From CAZVFX01 sp964626565 (GTDB lineage: Bacteria; Myxococcota_A; UBA9042; CAIXZC01), in NCBI GenBank assembly GCA_964626565.1, contig CAZVFX010000023.1:8201-72200 (forward strand): 64,000 nt of DNA. The letters run 5' to 3'. The position numbers and the translations under genes are program-made. Within the stretch, counting starts at the first letter, position 1, and every line of letters starts with the position of its first letter. Positions 59,155 through 64,000 of this stretch are shown here, piece by piece. The notes under the pieces were generated by a model, which did not search any database, was not told the origin of the DNA, and saw only the letters and a list, made by a program, of their open reading frames with translations.

Positions 59155-59906
59155 AACTTAGCGTCATTATTCCGGTCTACAACGAGGAGAGAACCCTGGC
59201 TGAATTGGTGGGCAGGGTTCAGAAATCACCTTACAATAAGGAGATTCTCCTTATCGATGACGGGTCCTCCGATTCGTCGCGGGACGTCATGCAGGCGCTC
59301 GCCGAGAGTCCCGAGGTGAAGGCGTTCTACCAGCCGCGCAACCGGGGCAAAGGGGCGGCGTTAAGGCGAGGATTCGAGGAGGCAACGGGTGACATCATCC
59401 TCATCCAGGACGCCGACCTCGAGTACAACCCCAAGGACTACGAGGTGTTGCTCCCGCCACTCCTGGAAGGAAAGGCCGACGTCGTCTACGGCTCACGTTT
59501 CTCTTCCCGGGCCCGCAAAGTCCACTCCTACTGGCATACTATGGGAAACCGGGCACTCACCACTCTGAGCAATTGGCTTACCGACATGAATCTCACCGAC
59601 ATGGAGACCTGCTACAAGGTCTTTCGGGCCGAGGTAATCAAATCGTTGAATCTCTCCTCCGACCGGTTCGGATTTGAGCCGGAAGTTACCGCCAAGATCT
59701 CTCGTATTCCGGGCATAAAGATCTTCGAAGTGCCGATTTCCTACAACTATCGTACTTATGAAGAGGGCAAGAAGATCGGGTGGAAAGACGGCGTCTCTAC
59801 CGTGGCGCGGATTCTCTACTTCAACTTACGTCATCGCCCGGCCGAAGCGTACAAGGTTCCACCCGAGCAGATAGGCGAAGCTGCGAGTCGGAACCGAAGC
59901 GACTAG
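59151..59906 (+). CDS. Polyprenyl-phosphate glycosyltransferase (GT2, Dpm1-like)
   Basis: 251 residues beginning MKLSVIIPVYNEERTLAELV. Motifs: LLIDDGSSDSSRDVM for the nucleotide, IQDADLEYNPKDY for the metal-binding DxD-type site, and DMETCYKVFRAEV. No C-terminal membrane anchor. It matches the dolichol-phosphate mannose/glucose synthase group that charges undecaprenyl phosphate with a sugar on the cytoplasmic face. The start at 59151 is set by the ATGA overlap with the upstream membrane protein gene; the longer frame lies within that gene. Confidence 0.92.
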   Translation: MKLSVIIPVYNEERTLAELVGRVQKSPYNKEILLIDDGSSDSSRDVMQALAESPEVKAFYQPRNRGKGAALRRGFEEATGDIILIQDADLEYNPKDYEVLLPPLLEGKADVVYGSRFSSRARKVHSYWHTMGNRALTTLSNWLTDMNLTDMETCYKVFRAEVIKSLNLSSDRFGFEPEVTAKISRIPGIKIFEVPISYNYRTYEEGKKIGWKDGVSTVARILYFNLRHRPAEAYKVPPEQIGEAASRNRSD

Positions 59907-59931
59907 GAAAAGAACCCGGCCCCGGCCGTTC

Positions 59932-60219
59932 TCAGGCGGAGAACTTGCGGTCCAGACTTCTTTGGATCTGCTCCTTCAATTGACCGGCCAACGGTTTCAG
60001 GAAGATGCCGAACTCCACATCGACGGATACTGATGATTCGGTGACGCTGAACTTGGCGGAGAAACCTCTGCCGATCGCTTCTCCCTTTGTTCCATCAGCA
60101 GACCAGTTGACCTCCTTGATGGGCAGCTTGTCGCGGAACCTCTCCGCCAACTCGTGAGCCCGTTTGGTAGCTTCGGGCAGGTCGAATTGATGCTGCGTTG
60201 AGACGGTGATTCCGGCCAT
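59932..60219 (-). CDS. Polyhydroxyalkanoic-acid-system family protein
   Basis: 95 residues resembling the short proteins found with polyhydroxyalkanoate granule genes: HQFDLPEATKRAHELAERFRDK at the front, a beta-rich middle (FSAKFSVTESSVSVDVEFG) and a helical end (LKEQIQRSLDRKF). The fold is akin to START-like/Aha1-type small domains. No PHA synthase or phasin gene is nearby, so the function in this organism is open. A 19-base gap separates it from the radical SAM gene upstream on the same strand, and they may be cotranscribed. Confidence 0.75.
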   Translation of the reverse strand: MAGITVSTQHQFDLPEATKRAHELAERFRDKLPIKEVNWSADGTKGEAIGRGFSAKFSVTESSVSVDVEFGIFLKPLAGQLKEQIQRSLDRKFSA

Positions 60220-60238
60220 GACATATCCTCCAGTGCGT

Positions 60239-61108
60239 TTACAGTCCTCTCAAAAACTCCGGTTTGAGCAGTGTCTCGTCCTGTTTGGCCAGGACATCCT
60301 CCAACTGCTGGATAGCTTCCTTTTTCTGGTAGGGGAAGACCACTCTGAGCGGCAAGTAGTTTGATGCGTGTTTCGACGTCAGCAGCCCCCGCTGCAATTC
60401 AAGGTGCTCCAGGAGCATCTTCAGTTCTTCCAGCAAGCCCAGACTGGAAGGCATCTTGAACTTGCCCTTCTCGGCCAACGCGTACAACGGGGTGTCTTCT
60501 ACCACCATGGTGGTGAGCACGCCGACAAAGTCGGGCTGGATCGCGTTGAGGACGCGGGCCGTTTCCACCGCGTGGTTTTCACTTCCCTCGCGGCCGGCGA
60601 TACCCAACAGTACGATGGCGGAATACACGATGCCCGCATCTCGCACCCTCAATCCCGCATCAATGGTCTGCTGGGCAGTTGCCCCCTTCTTGATCGCTTT
60701 CAGCACCTTGTCGTCGCCACTCTCGATGCCATGATAGATGACACCCAGACCCAACTCCTTCAGGCGCGCCAGTTCCTTCGGTGTCTTTTTCAGAATCGAC
60801 CTGCAATCGCCGTAGATCCCGACCCGCTCAACCGACAGCATCTTCTCCTGGATAAGGCCGAGCACTTCTTCCAGGTAGGCCTGGGGCGCAATGAGGGCGT
60901 CTGCATCGCAAAGAAACACCCGCTTGAAGCGGTAGTGCATGCTCTCTTCGATATCCGCTCTCACCGTCTCGATGGGCTTGATGTAGAAGTCCCGGTCTTG
61001 ATACATTGAGCAAAACGTGCACCGGCCATAGCTGCACCCTACAGTCATTTGTATCAGCAGGCTCTGCGACTCGCTGGGTGGACGGTACAACGCCCCTTCG
61101 TATTGCAT
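60239..61108 (-). CDS. Radical SAM protein of the B12-free Elp3/HemN-like type
   Basis: 289 residues. The cluster motif is CSYGRCTFC (CX3CX2C) near residue 24, with GIYGDCRSIL, GLGVIYHGIESGDD and YSAIVLLGIAGREGS as the SAM-barrel segments typical of uncharacterised bacterial radical SAM proteins that act as small-molecule or RNA-modifying enzymes. Substrate unknown. ATG at 61108 is preceded by GGAGG; a TTG four codons upstream is rejected. Divergent from relA, with overlapping promoters. Confidence 0.9.
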   Translation of the reverse strand: MQYEGALYRPPSESQSLLIQMTVGCSYGRCTFCSMYQDRDFYIKPIETVRADIEESMHYRFKRVFLCDADALIAPQAYLEEVLGLIQEKMLSVERVGIYGDCRSILKKTPKELARLKELGLGVIYHGIESGDDKVLKAIKKGATAQQTIDAGLRVRDAGIVYSAIVLLGIAGREGSENHAVETARVLNAIQPDFVGVLTTMVVEDTPLYALAEKGKFKMPSSLGLLEELKMLLEHLELQRGLLTSKHASNYLPLRVVFPYQKKEAIQQLEDVLAKQDETLLKPEFLRGL

Positions 61109-61139
61109 GCAGACCTCCAAGCGGAATCACCGCCCCACA

Positions 61140-61169
61140 GTTATAAATTATTCCCTTTTAATGTTGCAA
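61140..61169 (-). promoter_or_regulatory. Promoter of the radical SAM unit
   Basis: On the minus strand: TTGCAA (61169-61164), 18-base spacer, TATAAC (61145-61140). The self-complementary -35 hexamer is shared with the divergent relA promoter. Confidence 0.55.
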
Positions 61170-61192
61170 GGATAATCTTACCAGCATATACT
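61164..61192 (+). promoter_or_regulatory. Promoter of relA/spoT
   Basis: TTGCAA (61164-61169), 17-base spacer, TATACT (61187-61192), 28 bases before the start codon at 61220. Confidence 0.65.
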
Positions 61193-61219
61193 CTGAGCAG
61201 TTCGGGTTCGGATGGATGG

Positions 61220-63397
61220 ATGAGTTTTCAGCCCCCAAAACTCGAAGAAGTTCTTGACGCGTTGGTTACATACCATCCCACTGCAGATCTGGACCTGGTC
61301 AAGAAAGCCTATGTCTACGCTTCCGGCCATCACGATGGTCAACTCAGGGATTCCGGCGAAGAATTCATCATCCATCCCCTGAGCGTCGCCCGCATCGTTT
61401 GCGAGCTCAGGCTCGATGAAAAAGCGGTCGCCTCCGCAATTCTTCACGACACGATCGAGGACACCGAGGCCTCCTTTGAAGAAGTCTCCGAATTATTCGG
61501 CAAGCAGGTGGCCGATATCGTGCAGGGCGTGACCAACCTCTCGAAGATGAGCTTCTCTTCGAGAGAGCAGCGCCAGGCCGAGAACTTTCGCAAAATGCTC
61601 CTGGCGATGGCCAAAGATATCCGGGTGATCCTGGTGAAACTGGCCGACCGTACCCACAACATGCGCACTTTGCACCACTCGTCGTCCTCCAAATGGGAGC
61701 GAAAGGCCCAAGAGACGATGGAGATCTACGCTCCATTGGCCAACCGGCTGGGGCTGTACTGGCTCAAGTCGGAACTGGAGGACCTGTCGTTCAAGTACCT
61801 GAACTCCGATGCCTATGAACTCCTTGAGAAGAAGCTGGCTTCAGGGGAGCGGGAGCGAAAGAAGTTCCTCCAAACCGTCAGCGCCATCCTCGAAAAAGAG
61901 GTCAAGGACGCAGGCCTGTCCAGAGCCACGATTCAGGCGAGAAAGAAGTTCCGCTACAGCATCTGGCGGAAGATGGAGCGCCAGGGCGTGCCGTTCGAGA
62001 AGTTGTACGATATCGTCGCCTTCCGTGTCGTGGTGGACAGCGTTGAGCAGTGCTGGCGGGTGCTGGGGATTGTTCACCAACTGTGGAAGCCGGTGCCCGG
62101 TCGCTTCAGGGACTACATCAGCTTGCCCAAGCCCAACGGCTACAAGTCGCTGCATACCTCGGTGATCGGCCCCGGTGGGCAGCGCATGGAAGTGCAGGTG
62201 CGTACGTACGAGATGCACGACATGGCAGAGCGCGGAATCGCTGCTCACTGGAAGTACAAGGAAGGGCGCATGGTCAGCCCTGCCGACGAAGCCAAGATCA
62301 GGTACCTCAAACAACTCATCGAGGAGCTGCTCGACCTCAACGAAACCGTGGGCGATTCGGTGGAATTATACTCGGCCATCAAAGAAGGCCTCGCCTTCGA
62401 GGAGATCTTCGTCTTCACCCCCAAAGGTGACGTGAAGAACCTTCCCCGCGACGCCACCCCGGTCGACTTTGCATTCGCCATTCACTCCGAAGTGGGCATG
62501 ACGTGCACCGGTGCGCGCGTCAACGGTGTAATGGCCCCATTGACCCACGAGCTCAAGAACGGCGACGTCGTTGAAGTGATCACCAACCCGAAGCAACGCC
62601 CTTCCCAGGATTGGCTCAGGTTCGTGAAAAGCACCGCGGCCAAGGCAAAGATCCGCCGCGTGCTTAGGGCCGAGGCCCGGGATCGATATCAGCAAATAGG
62701 CAAAGTCCTTCTGGAAAAGGAGCTCAAACGTCATAGCATTACCCTCAACCGCCTGTCCAAGAGCGGCAAGTTGGCCGCACTCTCCAAACCCCTGAGTTTT
62801 GAAACCGAAGCTCGACTGTACCATCAGGTAGGTTCTGGGCGCCTCGACGCCGCGGAAATGGCGCAGCAGATCTTTGACACCCTGAATCCCAAGGCGGAGG
62901 AAGCGCCGAAACCGGCTAAGTCGACTTCCGGGTTCTGGGAGCGGCTGAAGATCACTGGCAAAGGCAAAGTTCTGGTAGGGGGACAGGACGATGTTGTAAC
63001 CAAGTTCGGCAAATGCTGCAGCCCGATCCGCGGAGAGCGCATAGTGGGATTCGTAACTCGAGGTCGGGGCATCACCGTACATGCAGGCGACTGCCAGTAC
63101 GTACAGGAACTCGACCAGGAGCGACTGGTGGATGTCGCCTGGGACCGAGCGGGCGACAGCGGAAGAGAGGTGTCCCTAAAGGTTACTTCTATGGACCTGC
63201 CGGGGCTGCTCACTTCAATGTCCCAGGTGTTCAGCTCGCTGGGCGTCAATATCTGCCAGGCCATTTGCCGGACCACGAACCACAAAGCGGAGAACCTCTT
63301 TCAGGTTCAAATCCAGAACCTGGGGCAACTCAAGAGCATAGTGCGCGCGCTTCAACGCATTGATGGCGTCGAAAAAGTCGAAAGAGTAAAGGGCTAG
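61220..63397 (+). CDS. Bifunctional (p)ppGpp synthetase/hydrolase
   Basis: 725 residues, RelA/SpoT family. N-terminal HD hydrolase domain (HHDGQLRDSGEEFIIHPLSV, AILHDTIEDT), synthetase domain with RFRDYISLPKPNGYKSLHTS, TGS domain (VFTPKGDVKNLPRDATPVDFA cut at about 20 residues here), a C-terminal zinc-finger/conserved-cysteine part with KCCSPIRG, and an ACT domain to the end. The intact HD histidine and aspartates and the synthetase motif suggest both synthesis and hydrolysis of ppGpp, as in Rel/SpoT of species having a single enzyme. The ATG at 61220 is taken; a longer frame upstream runs into the promoter. Confidence 0.95.
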   Translation: MSFQPPKLEEVLDALVTYHPTADLDLVKKAYVYASGHHDGQLRDSGEEFIIHPLSVARIVCELRLDEKAVASAILHDTIEDTEASFEEVSELFGKQVADIVQGVTNLSKMSFSSREQRQAENFRKMLLAMAKDIRVILVKLADRTHNMRTLHHSSSSKWERKAQETMEIYAPLANRLGLYWLKSELEDLSFKYLNSDAYELLEKKLASGERERKKFLQTVSAILEKEVKDAGLSRATIQARKKFRYSIWRKMERQGVPFEKLYDIVAFRVVVDSVEQCWRVLGIVHQLWKPVPGRFRDYISLPKPNGYKSLHTSVIGPGGQRMEVQVRTYEMHDMAERGIAAHWKYKEGRMVSPADEAKIRYLKQLIEELLDLNETVGDSVELYSAIKEGLAFEEIFVFTPKGDVKNLPRDATPVDFAFAIHSEVGMTCTGARVNGVMAPLTHELKNGDVVEVITNPKQRPSQDWLRFVKSTAAKAKIRRVLRAEARDRYQQIGKVLLEKELKRHSITLNRLSKSGKLAALSKPLSFETEARLYHQVGSGRLDAAEMAQQIFDTLNPKAEEAPKPAKSTSGFWERLKITGKGKVLVGGQDDVVTKFGKCCSPIRGERIVGFVTRGRGITVHAGDCQYVQELDQERLVDVAWDRAGDSGREVSLKVTSMDLPGLLTSMSQVFSSLGVNICQAICRTTNHKAENLFQVQIQNLGQLKSIVRALQRIDGVEKVERVKG

Positions 63398-63448
63398 TAG
63401 CACCCCAGGCATCAGCGCCGGGTCTGCTCTGCGCTGGAAGTGCCGACT

Positions 63449-64000
63449 TTAGTCAGCAGAAATGCGGGCTACTGCTTCTTCAGGTATCTTGCCGTAATAG
63501 ACTTTGCCGTCAATCAGGAATGCCGGGGTGCCTTTAAGGGTCAGGCCGATGCCGTCTTCCACATCTTTCTTGATCGCGTCCATGGTCGCTGAATCATCCA
63601 TGCAGCAGGTGAATTCATCGAGATCCAGCTCCAGGCGCTTGGCGATGTCGATACCCGCCAGCTTCGAGGAACGAATCTCCTTGGCGTGTTGAAACAAAAA
63701 GTCGTTCATCTCCCAGAAACGGCCCTGCTTCCCCGCACAAACCGAGATTGCCGACAATTCGCACGCCCGCTTGTGCCCTTCTGCCCCGATGGCCCTGTTG
63801 CACTTGTTGCTTAGCGGGTAGTGCCGATGGAAGACCTTGATCTTGCCCGGGTACTTGGAGATGAGCTTGCGTAGCATCAGGTGGGCTTTCCGGCAGTACG
63901 GGCACTCGTAGTCGGTGAATTCCTGGATCTCCAAAACCGGATTGAGCCCGCCTACCCACTGGTGGCCCTCATCAGTGACGCCCATCTGGAGCCCCTTGGC
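63449..64000 (-). CDS. DsbA-like thioredoxin-fold protein (partial)
   Basis: The visible 183 codons (184th incomplete at the right edge) are open to the window end, so the N-terminus lies outside. The active site is CPYC in EFTDYECPYCRKAH, and the cis-Pro loop is LKGTPAFLID. The layout (DsbA_4/thioredoxin with an inserted helical part and an internal CC pair near ELDLDEFTCCMD) fits periplasmic DsbA/FrnE-type oxidoreductases. It is convergent with relA. A signal peptide would be expected upstream but cannot be seen. Confidence 0.85.
   Translation of the reverse strand, partial: AKGLQMGVTDEGHQWVGGLNPVLEIQEFTDYECPYCRKAHLMLRKLISKYPGKIKVFHRHYPLSNKCNRAIGAEGHKRACELSAISVCAGKQGRFWEMNDFLFQHAKEIRSSKLAGIDIAKRLELDLDEFTCCMDDSATMDAIKKDVEDGIGLTLKGTPAFLIDGKVYYGKIPEEAVARISAD

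Overview
The window looks like a draft (metagenome-style) contig from a GC-rich, probably anaerobic or facultatively anaerobic member of Myxococcota or a related former deltaproteobacterial group. The clues are: several very large cysteine-rich lipoproteins built from MopE-type metal-binding repeats, thrombospondin type 3 repeats and Dictyostelium-type CTDC repeats; two secreted proteins with a C-terminal Gly/Cys, transmembrane and basic tail resembling MYXO-CTERM sorting signals; an NtrC-type sigma-54 system; and HydBC-like flavin/iron-sulfur oxidoreductase genes. A run of exactly 100 N at 41285-41384 marks a scaffold join inside a repetitive gene. No cultured species can be assigned from sequence alone.

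Layout. 1-10 kb (mostly minus strand): a partial gene, an SGNH-fold hydrolase, glyS-glyQ, an OmpA-family protein with TSP3 repeats on the plus strand, a divergent sigma-70-like protein, and the translation cluster rpsB-tsf-pyrH-frr in which S2 has a long Ala/Glu/Pro/Lys repeat tail. 10.5-22 kb (plus strand): tRNA-Leu(CAG) followed by secreted proteins, including a 1770-residue protein with 18 MopE-type motifs, a glycosyltransferase, and a CTDC-repeat lipoprotein. 22-27 kb: prs, cysteine desulfurase, thiI and a 23S rRNA uracil-5 methyltransferase. 27-30 kb (minus strand): an unusual acyltransferase-like/cyclic-nucleotide-binding/HTH-like fusion, an ABC-2 exporter pair, and upstream of the exporter a 40-codon ORF separated from it by two intrinsic-terminator-like hairpins.

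30-43.6 kb: a clostripain-family lipoprotein, a YciH/SUI1 factor, a BrnT/BrnA toxin-antitoxin module flanked by 29-bp imperfect direct repeats, a MarR regulator with a perfect palindrome at its promoter followed by a ferredoxin protein, and two further giant cysteine-rich lipoproteins. 43.6-52.3 kb: a histidine kinase and sigma-54 response regulator, then two tandem palindromes and a textbook -24/-12 sigma-54 promoter (46825-46840) in front of a five-gene operon: a small cysteine-rich protein, NuoE/HydC-like, NuoF/HydB-like, NuoG-N-terminus-like, and an FMN glutamate-synthase-domain protein. This is the best candidate for an undescribed system: a sigma-54-controlled oxidoreductase with a bifurcating-type NADH/ferredoxin core whose third partner is a GltB-like flavoprotein and not a hydrogenase domain.

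52.3-64 kb: remnants of a VapBC module, a trypsin-like protease with cysteine-rich repeats and a C-terminal sorting tail, a formylglycine-generating-enzyme-family lipoprotein with a domain insertion, a small glycosyltransferase operon, a PHA-granule-type protein, a radical SAM protein, a bifunctional RelA/SpoT, and a partial DsbA-like thioredoxin-fold protein. Housekeeping operons are thus interspersed with surface proteins that share a small set of cysteine-rich modules attached to different catalytic or binding domains.
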